NCBI GenBank assembly: GCA_045632605.1
Contig: JAZQXA010000101.1
Location: 1-22,087, forward strand
Reading direction: 5' to 3'
Length of the DNA stretch: 22,087 bases
Source of the DNA: Flemingiibacterium sp045632605
GTDB lineage: Bacteria > Bacillota > Clostridia > Oscillospirales > CAG-272
Part shown: positions 1 through 6,621 of the stretch, piece by piece
How positions within the stretch are numbered: the stretch's first letter is position 1
Layout: each line of letters begins with the position of its first letter
Notes under the pieces: generated by a model
The model's database searches: none
Told to the model about the DNA's origin: nothing
The model's input: the letters and a program-made list of their open reading frames with translations, nothing else
Program-made: the position numbers and the translations under genes

Positions 1-326
1 CCTATGCGGCTCGCTACATAGCAAAGAACGTCGTTGCAGCCGGTCTTGCAACCAAGTGCGAAGTGCAGATTGCTTATGCTATCGGTGTTGCAAAGCCCGT
101 TTCGGTGCTCATCGAAACCTTCGGCACAGCAACAGTTGATCCCGAAAAGATTTCCGCAAAGGTTGCAGAGCTCGTTGATCTCCGTCCTGCGGCTATCATC
201 GAACGTCTTGGACTCCGTCGCCCGATTTACAAAAAGCTCGCGGCTTACGGTCACATGGGACGCGAAGACCTCAATGCTCCGTGGGAAAAGCTCGACATTG
301 TTGACGAGCTTAAGAAGCTTAAATAA
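1..326 (+). CDS. metK: S-adenosylmethionine synthetase, C-terminal part (5' end outside window)
   Basis: The last 107 codons of methionine adenosyltransferase, which makes S-adenosylmethionine from ATP and methionine in the cytoplasm. The reading frame is open from base 3 to the TAA at 324-326. The visible part begins YAARYIAKN, continues with the conserved run CEVQIAYAIGVAKPVSV and ends with RPAAIIERLGLRRPIYKKLAAYGHMGR, which is the C-terminal signature of bacterial MetK (the GHFGR-like motif appears here as GHMGR). The gene is intact to its stop and is followed within 10 bases by a strong hairpin terminator, so it is the last gene of its transcript. Identification is from family recognition; the upstream ATP- and methionine-binding parts are outside the window. 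Confidence 0.95.
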   Translation, partial: YAARYIAKNVVAAGLATKCEVQIAYAIGVAKPVSVLIETFGTATVDPEKISAKVAELVDLRPAAIIERLGLRRPIYKKLAAYGHMGREDLNAPWEKLDIVDELKKLK

Positions 327-334
327 TAACAGTA

Positions 335-363
335 AAAACTGCCGCTGAAAGCGGCAGTTTTTT
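335..363. terminator. Bidirectional intrinsic terminator (metK / amidase)
   Basis: Perfect stem AAACTGCCGC (336-345) / GCGGCAGTTT (351-360) with a short loop. Ts follow on the plus strand and an A-run precedes it, so it can also work on the minus strand. It sits between the convergent 3' ends of metK and the CwlD-like amidase gene, and its last bases overlap the amidase stop codon region. Confidence 0.9.
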
Positions 364-1144
364 AGTTTTCCAGATAATCGCAAAGCGCCGAAAATACCGT
401 CAACGCCACCCGTGACTGATACTCTGATGTACCGAGTCGTTTACACTCTGCCGCATTCGACAAAAATCCGCACTCAATCAGTATTGCCGGAACCTTTGCT
501 CGGTCAAGTATGTATATCGCCGAGGTTGCACGCTTAATCTCCCTTGTATTTTCCGTATCAAGCCATGTTCGCGCATACCCTTGCACAAAGCTCGCAAGTT
601 GTGAGCTTTTTTCATTATTTCCTGAATACCATACCTGCAGTCCAGAATATTTTTCGCTTGTAAACTTATTCATATGTACACTCATGAGTACCGCTTCTCT
701 GCCCGATTCTGTAATTTCGTTCACAACCGCAAGACGGTTTTTTAAATCGTGCATTTTTCTGTGCGATTTTACATCCTGTCCAACCAGCATAATATCCTCT
801 GTGCGTGTCATGACGCATTCAATTCCCGAAAGTCGGCATAAAGCAGAAATTCTTTCCGCCACCGCGAGGTTTATATCCTTTTCAAGACTGCCGTCAATAC
901 CAACAGCACCGCTGTCCATTCCGCCATGCCCCGCATCTATAACTACAATTGGCAATTCAGTTTCCATAGGTTCCGTTACCGCCATACTCTCACCGGACAT
1001 AAATTTAGCAACAACAAAGCCAATCAAACAAACAGCACACATCACTAAAACAATCAACGCAAACTTAAATCCGACAAAGACTGCTCCGCATATTTTATCG
1101 GACTTTTCAACACACTCCTCTTTTCGGAGCATCGCATCCTTCAT
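362..1144 (-). CDS. cwlD: CwlD-like N-acetylmuramoyl-L-alanine amidase, membrane-anchored
   Basis: A 260-residue zinc amidase that removes the stem peptide from muramic acid in peptidoglycan. Residues about 25-48 form one hydrophobic segment, which anchors the enzyme and places the Amidase_3 domain (about 65-258) outside the membrane. The zinc/catalytic set is visible: DAGHGG (H73), GSLEKDINL (E88), SVHMNKF (H157) and LIECGFLSN (E224). The stretches SGLQVWYSGN and RLAVVNE resemble CwlD of spore formers, the enzyme that works with PdaA to make muramic-delta-lactam in the spore cortex. The role in sporulation is inference. I start at the ATG at 1144 because GGAGG lies 9 bases before it; a TTG directly upstream (1147) is possible. 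It follows the small NfeD-like gene by 28 bases, so the two form an operon. Another Amidase_3 domain lies in the divergent gene. Confidence 0.88.
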   Translation of the reverse strand: MKDAMLRKEECVEKSDKICGAVFVGFKFALIVLVMCAVCLIGFVVAKFMSGESMAVTEPMETELPIVVIDAGHGGMDSGAVGIDGSLEKDINLAVAERISALCRLSGIECVMTRTEDIMLVGQDVKSHRKMHDLKNRLAVVNEITESGREAVLMSVHMNKFTSEKYSGLQVWYSGNNEKSSQLASFVQGYARTWLDTENTREIKRATSAIYILDRAKVPAILIECGFLSNAAECKRLGTSEYQSRVALTVFSALCDYLEN

Positions 1145-1172
1145 CAAAAAAATCCTCCGTGTCGTTTTAATT

Positions 1173-1442
1173 TTATTCTATGTCCGTATCAGACGGAATA
1201 TGCTTTTTCCCACGTTTGGAAAAGACGGTAAATATTCGTGCAGCGAAAATCATTACCGCGCCGCTTATGAAAAATATTATCACTTGCCATCTGGCAGTCA
1301 TATCAAAATAACTGCAGATAAGTGCTGCGGCGGCGGCAGGGGCAAGCCATACAAAAACAAGATTTTCAAAAACCGCCTCACAGAATATTGCGGCAAGTAT
1401 CACCGCAAGCCATATTATCGGAAGTGTCGTAATTACAGTCAT
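1173..1442 (-). CDS. Small NfeD-like integral membrane protein
   Basis: An 89-residue protein with three hydrophobic segments (about 3-22, 25-44 and 52-72) and a basic tail (KRGKKH). The layout, with an early Glu (E22), an FVWLAPAAAAA stretch, then a short turn followed by WQVIIFFISGA and an arginine after the last segment, resembles the membrane half of NfeD/YbbK-type proteins. The soluble OB-fold domain that usually follows is absent. NfeD proteins are linked to membrane quality control with stomatin-like partners, but nothing here shows that. The start is the ATG preceded by GGAGG with 8 bases between. It is the first gene of a two-gene unit with the CwlD-like amidase. The NfeD assignment is weak; a small membrane protein is certain enough. 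Confidence 0.65.
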   Translation of the reverse strand: MTVITTLPIIWLAVILAAIFCEAVFENLVFVWLAPAAAAALICSYFDMTARWQVIIFFISGAVMIFAARIFTVFSKRGKKHIPSDTDIE

Positions 1443-1534
1443 TTTTTCATCCTCCGGTTTTATACTATAATATATTATTGCAGGTGCGCGTAATATTATA
1501 ACACAACAGAATAAAAATAACCGTTTGGGGTAAA

Positions 1535-1582
1535 ATTCAAGTGTATAAAATTTGCATTACCGAAATATATTTCCACTTGAAT
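1535..1582. repeat. Inverted repeat spanning the divergent cell-wall promoters
   Basis: The arms ATTCAAGTG (1535-1543) and CACTTGAAT (1574-1582) are perfect inverted repeats about 30 bases apart. Each arm contains TTGAAT reading outward: on the plus strand it is the -35 of the promoter for the 1643 gene, and on the minus strand it could be the -35 for the NfeD-amidase unit, though the matching minus -10 (around 1511-1517, TTTTAT-like) is poor. The repeat may simply reflect two back-to-back promoters or may be an operator. Confidence 0.5.
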
Positions 1583-1605
1583 TATAGAATATTTTTTGTT
1601 ATAAT
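1577..1605 (+). promoter_or_regulatory. Sigma-A type promoter for the glycosidase-amidase fusion gene
   Basis: TTGAAT (1577-1582), a 17-base spacer, and TATAAT (1600-1605) preceded by TGT, an extended -10. The AGGAG at 1631-1635 and ATG at 1643 follow, giving a short leader of roughly 30 bases. Confidence 0.75.
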
Positions 1606-1642
1606 GTTGATAATAGATATTTTTTCTGTGAGGAGATTTTAA

Positions 1643-4600
1643 ATGAACAATACCCAGCCAAATCCTGTACGAACATTACGAAAATCCCCCCGCATAACCC
1701 ATATAATACTTATCTTAACAGCGGCGGCACTGCTTATTTCCATGCTTGCGGTACTTTTTGTTGTTATTGGACAGTTTGGAACAGCCAAGCCAAACGAAAA
1801 TTTTCAAAATATATCCGGCAGTCAAAATAGCGATCTTCCTATTACACCGCCAGATGAGGATAAACAGCCGTATACAACCGATCCGATGCGTGAAATTCGC
1901 GGAGTTTACATCGCAAGCGTATACAATATCAATTATCCTTCTAAAAAGGGACTTTCCGAGGCGGAACTTCGTGCGGAGCTTGATGAAATCGTTTCAACCT
2001 GCCTCAATGCCAATCTAAATGCGATATATTTTCAGGTGCGTCCCTCTGCTGATTCTCTCTATAAATCGGAAATATTTCCTGCATCCGAATATATTTCGGG
2101 AATTCAAGGAGAGCTTGCTCCGGGTGGATTTGACCCACTTGCTTATCTTATAGAAATTTCGGCGAAAAACAACATTGACATCCATGCCTGGGTAAATCCG
2201 CTCCGTGTTACTGTCGGCTCTGCTTCTGCTCCACAGCATGATGTTAACCTGCTTGCAAGCGGTCATCCTGCTCGTAAAAATCCGGATTATGTAATCCCAT
2301 ACGCTGACGGACGACTCTATTTTGACTGTGGGATTCCCGAGGTACGTGAGCTTATCGCTGCCGGTGTTGCCGAAATTGCGGCAAATTACAAGGTAAAAAG
2401 CATAATCTTCGACGATTATTTTTATCCCTATCCAATAAACGAAAACGGCCAGCCTGCAATTTTTGACGATAGTTCCTCATACAAAAAATACGGCGGCGAA
2501 ATGACTCTCGATGATTGGCGTCGTGATAACGTCAATAAAATGGTCGAGGACTGTTATTATGCCATAAAATCAGCCAACCCGGACTGCGATTTCGGAATTG
2601 CACCTTTCGGAATCTGGAAAAATAATGACGGAAAAAATGGCGGCAGTAATACATCCGGTCTTGAATCATACTCTGCCATCTACTGCGACCCTACAGCATG
2701 GATAAATGGCGGATACATTGACTATATTGCTCCACAGCTTTACTGGCGCTTCACAACGAATGCGGCACCTTATGACGTACTTGTTCGCTGGTGGAACACA
2801 CTTCTCGACGGCACAGATATTGAGCTTCTCATAAGCCACGGAGTTTATAATTACGACACATGGGAAAACCCTGAAAACGAGCTGCGAAATCAAGTCGAAT
2901 TTGCACGCGCAGAGCTTGCTTACCGTGGCTCAATATTATACGGCTATGCTGCATTAAAAAACAATTCAAAAGGGCTTTTCGACGAAACCGCAGATGTCTT
3001 TTCAGAAGAAACAGTATACTCCGAGCTTACATCCAATAACCGTGACCTGATAATCAGCATACCATATTCGACAAGTGAGATAGACGGCGAAAGTACATTT
3101 GTAATCGGAACTTCAGACCCCACTGAGCCTCTTTATATCGACGGGAAGAAAATAGGCAGAACTAAAAGCGGCTATTTCTCTGCCTATCTGCCGCTTGAAA
3201 AAGGCAAGAATACATTCGTCTTTTCTCATAAAGGTACTGATAGAGAATACATTATAACCCGTACCGACGGCACACTCGACAATACTGTTGTAACACATCC
3301 CATGCTCGACTCCCCCGGTATCGCCGCAGTTACTCCGTTGTATGACTGGATGGGAGATTCCACGCTTCCCGTAAGTGTAACAGCTCCTCGCGGTGCAACG
3401 GTTACAGCTGAACTGAACGGCAAGAAAATAACACTCACTCCAACACTTTACACTCCCCGTACCGGCAAATATCCAAAGGAGATATACACAGGAAGCTTCA
3501 CGCTTTCAGCTGAAAAAGATGAAATACTCGACCTCGGCACAGTAAAATTCACAAGCAAATACGGTGGCAAAACCTACACTGCCGAATCGGCAAATATACG
3601 TGTCCGCGGCGAAAACGCTTATATCCCGATTGAAATTATCTCTGATAACACAGAGCTGAAAATTGCGCATGACAGCTGGTATTATGACGATTACACGCCG
3701 CAGTCTGCCGGAATGCGTGATAATGCAGTCCATCTCTCAAGTGGTATGTACAAGCTGAGATGCGGCGGATATGTTTCGGCTGAATCAGTACGTGTGCTCG
3801 ATTCAACTGTTCGTGAAATTGCTGAAATAAGCAATGCCAAAGTGGAATCTGACGAAAAATATACATACTTCAAAATCAGTGCAAACGAAAATGTACCGAT
3901 AAATACTTATACGGAAAACGGCGAATTTTGTGTAACGCTCTATAATGTTAACGCAGATAATGCACCTGAAGCGTCGTTTGCAAAAAATCCGCTTTTCACC
4001 GAAGTCCGCGGCGAAAAAAGCAGTAAAGCACTGTCATACAAATATTTTTTCAAGCTTGTTAATATTGAAAATTTTTACGGCCTCGACCATTATTACGAAG
4101 ACGGACAGCTGATTTTTAAGTTGAAAAATCCCGAGGCGCTTCCGGATATAAAAAAGCCTCTGACGGGCAAGACAATTGTCCTCGATGCCGGTCACGGCGG
4201 CAAAAATCCGGGGGCACTCGGTCCGCTCGGTTCGGCAGAGGGTGCAATGAACGAATCCGATTTCAATCTTGAAATTGTTATGGCTGCAGAGAAATATTTA
4301 AGCAATCTTGGAGCAAATATTATTCTGATACGCAACCGTGAAACACCGAATGATATACCCGTAACCGAGAGAATACAGACGCTCATCGATATCTCGCCTG
4401 ATCTTGTAATTTCGATTCACCAGAACTCGATGCCCTACACCGCCGACATAACACGAATCCGCGGAGTTGTCGGGCTTTACTGGGCAGATTCCGGATATAT
4501 GCTTACTGATGTTATTGGTGAAGCAATCGCAGAAGCTCTCAATAAGCTTGACCGTTCGCCAACCAAACAGCGGCTGGCTATGGTCCGTAATCCAAAATTT

Positions 4601-4747
4601 CCGGCAACACTTGTCGAAACCTGCTTCATAACCTCTGTTGAAGAATACGAGCGCATGATGAAGCCGGGCACTGTTGAAGAAATTGCACGTGCAGTTGTCG
4701 ACGGTGTGTTAAATTACTACAAGGCACAGGAAAAGTATATTTCCTGA
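1643..4747 (+). CDS. GHL10/DUF187 glycosidase-like domain fused to N-acetylmuramoyl-L-alanine amidase
   Basis: A 1034-residue surface protein. Residues 18-44 are one hydrophobic anchor, followed by a Pro/Asn-rich linker. Residues about 82-445 match the GHL10 (DUF187, YngK/YddW-type) TIM-barrel family: REIRGVYIAS, NAIYFQVRPSADSLY, HAWVNPLR, IIFDDYFYPYP (254-264) and YIAPQLYW. A long beta-rich part follows (about 450-830). Residues about 842-1030 are an Amidase_3 domain with DAGHGG (H near 850), NLEIV (E near 876), SIHQNS (H near 925) and VETCF (E near 991), so the zinc site looks complete. E. coli YddW (DigH), a GHL10 protein, is known to cut glycan strands stripped of peptides, which is exactly the product of an amidase, so a two-step wall-degrading enzyme is inferred. 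The start has AGGAG 7 bases upstream. There is no terminator before the tRNA promoter, so the tRNA terminator may serve both. Confidence 0.85.
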   Translation: MNNTQPNPVRTLRKSPRITHIILILTAAALLISMLAVLFVVIGQFGTAKPNENFQNISGSQNSDLPITPPDEDKQPYTTDPMREIRGVYIASVYNINYPSKKGLSEAELRAELDEIVSTCLNANLNAIYFQVRPSADSLYKSEIFPASEYISGIQGELAPGGFDPLAYLIEISAKNNIDIHAWVNPLRVTVGSASAPQHDVNLLASGHPARKNPDYVIPYADGRLYFDCGIPEVRELIAAGVAEIAANYKVKSIIFDDYFYPYPINENGQPAIFDDSSSYKKYGGEMTLDDWRRDNVNKMVEDCYYAIKSANPDCDFGIAPFGIWKNNDGKNGGSNTSGLESYSAIYCDPTAWINGGYIDYIAPQLYWRFTTNAAPYDVLVRWWNTLLDGTDIELLISHGVYNYDTWENPENELRNQVEFARAELAYRGSILYGYAALKNNSKGLFDETADVFSEETVYSELTSNNRDLIISIPYSTSEIDGESTFVIGTSDPTEPLYIDGKKIGRTKSGYFSAYLPLEKGKNTFVFSHKGTDREYIITRTDGTLDNTVVTHPMLDSPGIAAVTPLYDWMGDSTLPVSVTAPRGATVTAELNGKKITLTPTLYTPRTGKYPKEIYTGSFTLSAEKDEILDLGTVKFTSKYGGKTYTAESANIRVRGENAYIPIEIISDNTELKIAHDSWYYDDYTPQSAGMRDNAVHLSSGMYKLRCGGYVSAESVRVLDSTVREIAEISNAKVESDEKYTYFKISANENVPINTYTENGEFCVTLYNVNADNAPEASFAKNPLFTEVRGEKSSKALSYKYFFKLVNIENFYGLDHYYEDGQLIFKLKNPEALPDIKKPLTGKTIVLDAGHGGKNPGALGPLGSAEGAMNESDFNLEIVMAAEKYLSNLGANIILIRNRETPNDIPVTERIQTLIDISPDLVISIHQNSMPYTADITRIRGVVGLYWADSGYMLTDVIGEAIAEALNKLDRSPTKQRLAMVRNPKFPATLVETCFITSVEEYERMMKPGTVEEIARAVVDGVLNYYKAQEKYIS

Positions 4748-4787
4748 AAATTCAAGGCAAAATAAGCAAAATAATTCTGAAAACCCC

Positions 4788-4816
4788 TTGACAAGTTAAT
4801 ACTGCTGTGGTATAAT
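4788..4816 (+). promoter_or_regulatory. Consensus promoter for tRNA-Lys
   Basis: TTGACA (4788-4793), 17 bases, TATAAT (4811-4816): a perfect match to the sigma-A consensus, 29 bases before the mature tRNA 5' end. This strength is usual for stable RNA genes. Confidence 0.85.
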
Positions 4817-4845
4817 ATATGAGTGTTCGATATAAGAACACTTAC

Positions 4846-4921
4846 GAGCCACTAGCTCAGTTGGCAGAGCATTTGACTTTTAATCAAAGGGTCTGGAGTT
4901 CGAATCTCCAGTGGCTCACCA
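4846..4921 (+). tRNA. trnK: tRNA-Lys (anticodon UUU)
   Basis: A 76-base cloverleaf. The acceptor stem is GAGCCAC with GTGGCTC, the D arm is GCTC-AGTTGGCA-GAGC, the anticodon arm is TTTGA-CTTTTAA-TCAAA with TTT as anticodon, the variable loop is GGGTC, and the T arm is TGGAG-TTCGAAT-CTCCA. The discriminator A and the CCA end are encoded in the DNA. It decodes AAA/AAG. It stands alone, with its own promoter and terminator. I saw no repeat of its 3' end elsewhere in the window that would suggest an integrated element. Confidence 0.97.
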
Positions 4922-4942
4922 GCCGATACTTCTATCGGTAAG

Positions 4943-4973
4943 AAAAACGCACTGCTATGCAGTGCGTTTTTTG
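4943..4973 (+). terminator. Intrinsic terminator of tRNA-Lys
   Basis: Stem AAAACGCACTGC / GCAGTGCGTTTT with a three-base TAT loop and a T6 run ending at 4972. It lies 22 bases after the tRNA and before the hydrolase ribosome binding site. Confidence 0.92.
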
Positions 4974-5009
4974 ATTATTTATGATTTTTTAGAAAAAGGA
5001 GACAGCACA

Positions 5010-5741
5010 ATGAGTGAGCAAACAACATGGTACGGTTTTAAGTCAGAAGAATTTACCTTTGAGGGTAAAAAAGCTATTATCGTATTCCCTGAAAAGGCAA
5101 ATGCACAGAAAAGCTGGACAATTAAGACAGAATATTGGGGTGCATTCCCGGAAACTGAAATCGAACTTCTGAAGCGCGGCTTCCATGCAGCATATCTCGA
5201 AAACAACAACCGTTGGGCAACTAAAGAAGACTGCGACGCAAAATCACGTTTCGCTGCATACATCAGCGAAAAATACGGTCTTAACAAGAAGTGTATTCCC
5301 GTTGGCATGAGCTGCGGCGGTGCACACGCTATTAACTTTGCAGGCTTCTATCCCGAGCTTATACAGTGTATGTTTATTGAGGCACCTGTACTTAACTTTG
5401 TCAGCATTCCCGGCAAACATAATGCATTTAATATTCCCTGCTGGGAAAACGAGTTTGTGAAAGCATACCCCGGCATCACCCGAGCAGGACTCCTTAGCTT
5501 CGAAAATCATCCTATAAACAAAGCACCGATCATCATCGAAAATAAAATTCCGATACTCATGGTATACGGCACTGACGATATCATAGTCGAATATGATGAA
5601 AACGGTCGTCTTCTTGAGGAGCTTTATGCTGAACATCCCGGACTTCTCACTGTCATGAAGCGTCCAAGCCAGGGACATCATCCTCACGGATTCCCCACCA
5701 ACCCTGGCATTATCGCAGATTGGATCGAAGCTAACATTTAA
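5010..5741 (+). CDS. Alpha/beta hydrolase, probable esterase
   Basis: A 243-residue cytoplasmic protein without a signal peptide. It has the alpha/beta-hydrolase nucleophile elbow VGMSCGG (S101, form GxSxGG), a likely acid in MVYGTDDIIVE (D189 or D190) and a C-terminal histidine in QGHHPHGFP (223-226), in the order Ser-Asp-His expected for the fold. The substrate cannot be told from sequence; the next gene, an acetylesterase-like protein 15 bases downstream, suggests de-esterification of sugars. The frame is open upstream into the tRNA, but the correct start is the ATG at 5010, which has AAGGAGA 8 bases before it and gives a normal N-terminus. I see no clear promoter between the tRNA terminator and this gene, so read-through or a weak promoter must drive it. 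Confidence 0.82.
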   Translation: MSEQTTWYGFKSEEFTFEGKKAIIVFPEKANAQKSWTIKTEYWGAFPETEIELLKRGFHAAYLENNNRWATKEDCDAKSRFAAYISEKYGLNKKCIPVGMSCGGAHAINFAGFYPELIQCMFIEAPVLNFVSIPGKHNAFNIPCWENEFVKAYPGITRAGLLSFENHPINKAPIIIENKIPILMVYGTDDIIVEYDENGRLLEELYAEHPGLLTVMKRPSQGHHPHGFPTNPGIIADWIEANI

Positions 5742-5756
5742 CCGAGGTATAGCATT

Positions 5757-6590
5757 ATGAAAAATACAGATCTCATAATTTTCAGCGGCCAAAGCAATAT
5801 GCAGGGACAAACCGACTCTGCTCCGTTAACTGATGACACCGTTGAAGGTGCCTTTGAATACCGTTTTTTAACAGATTCACTTGTACCGCTCAAAGATCCG
5901 GTTGGTGAGAATATCGACCTCGACGGCAACGAATTCCCTCTCGACATTACAATTGAGCCGCAAAGACTTTGGCGTGACCCTACAGCAACAATCGGCGGAT
6001 ACGACCTCAAAAATGTCTGCAGATCGGAAAGTATGCTTCCGCATTTCTGCCGCGAATACAGAGAACAAACCGGCAAAGACGTCGTTGCAGTACACGCCGC
6101 AAAAGGTGCAACTGTAATCGAATATTGGCAAAAAGGCGGCGGTGCTTACAATATACTCGTCAAAAAGGCAAAGGCTGCAATCGAAAAGGTTCAGCCCGAG
6201 CGAATATACTTCGTTTGGCTTCAGGGAGAAAGCAACACATTGGATGCCGGTATGCCCAAGGAAGAATATAAGCGTCAGTTAACAATGCTCAATGCATCTC
6301 TGCGTGAAGATCTCGGAATTGAAAAATTCGGAATTATCCTTGTTGGTCGCTTTGCGGAGCTTTGTTCAGGCAAGGAAATCGACGAGCGTGACGATGAAAT
6401 AATCAATGCTCAAAAGGAAATCTGCGTCGAAAATGACGATTTCCTTATGCTCACCACCGTAACCGAGCAATTAACCAAAATCCCGAGCTACATGAACCCC
6501 ATGGCACGAGGTCACTTCAACCGTGAGGGTCAAAAAATCATCGGCACATTTGCCGCAAACACCCTAGGCAGATACAGAAATTCACATTAA
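5757..6590 (+). CDS. SGNH hydrolase / sialate O-acetylesterase-like (CE6-type) protein
   Basis: A 277-residue cytoplasmic protein. Block I of the SGNH fold is IIFSGQSNMQG with the nucleophile S13, as in the SASA/CE6 acetyl-xylan and sialate O-acetylesterases. Other conserved parts are AVHAAKGAT (112-119), VWLQGESN (153-160) and the C-terminal GHFNREGQ with H253. The usual catalytic Asp three residues before the His (DxxH) is not there; position 250 is Ala, so the enzyme may use a Ser-His dyad or another acid. No signal peptide, so it would act on imported, acetylated sugars. GAGG at 5744-5747 is the ribosome binding site, 15 bases separate it from the alpha/beta hydrolase gene, and the two share the terminator at 6589-6620. 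Confidence 0.85.
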   Translation: MKNTDLIIFSGQSNMQGQTDSAPLTDDTVEGAFEYRFLTDSLVPLKDPVGENIDLDGNEFPLDITIEPQRLWRDPTATIGGYDLKNVCRSESMLPHFCREYREQTGKDVVAVHAAKGATVIEYWQKGGGAYNILVKKAKAAIEKVQPERIYFVWLQGESNTLDAGMPKEEYKRQLTMLNASLREDLGIEKFGIILVGRFAELCSGKEIDERDDEIINAQKEICVENDDFLMLTTVTEQLTKIPSYMNPMARGHFNREGQKIIGTFAANTLGRYRNSH

Positions 6591-6620
6591 AAGAAGCAGG
6601 TCATAAGACCTGCTTCTTTA
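6589..6620. terminator. Bidirectional intrinsic terminator (esterase operon / clpB)
   Basis: Stem AAGAAGCAGGTC (6591-6602) / GACCTGCTTCTT (6607-6618) with an ATAA loop. The A/T tracts on both sides are short. It separates the convergent SGNH hydrolase and clpB genes. Confidence 0.85.
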
Positions 6621-6621
6621 T

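Noticed and set aside
510..1493. A 327-codon plus-strand open frame
   Set aside because: It is antisense to the amidase and NfeD-like genes, has no family match and no proper ribosome binding site.
4846..4921. tRNA-Lys as an attachment site for a mobile element
   Set aside because: No integrase and no repeat of the tRNA 3' end were seen in the window.
4911..5009. Open frame upstream of the alpha/beta hydrolase ATG, reaching into tRNA-Lys
   Set aside because: It overlaps the tRNA 3' end and terminator and has no ribosome binding site; the ATG at 5010 has a good one.
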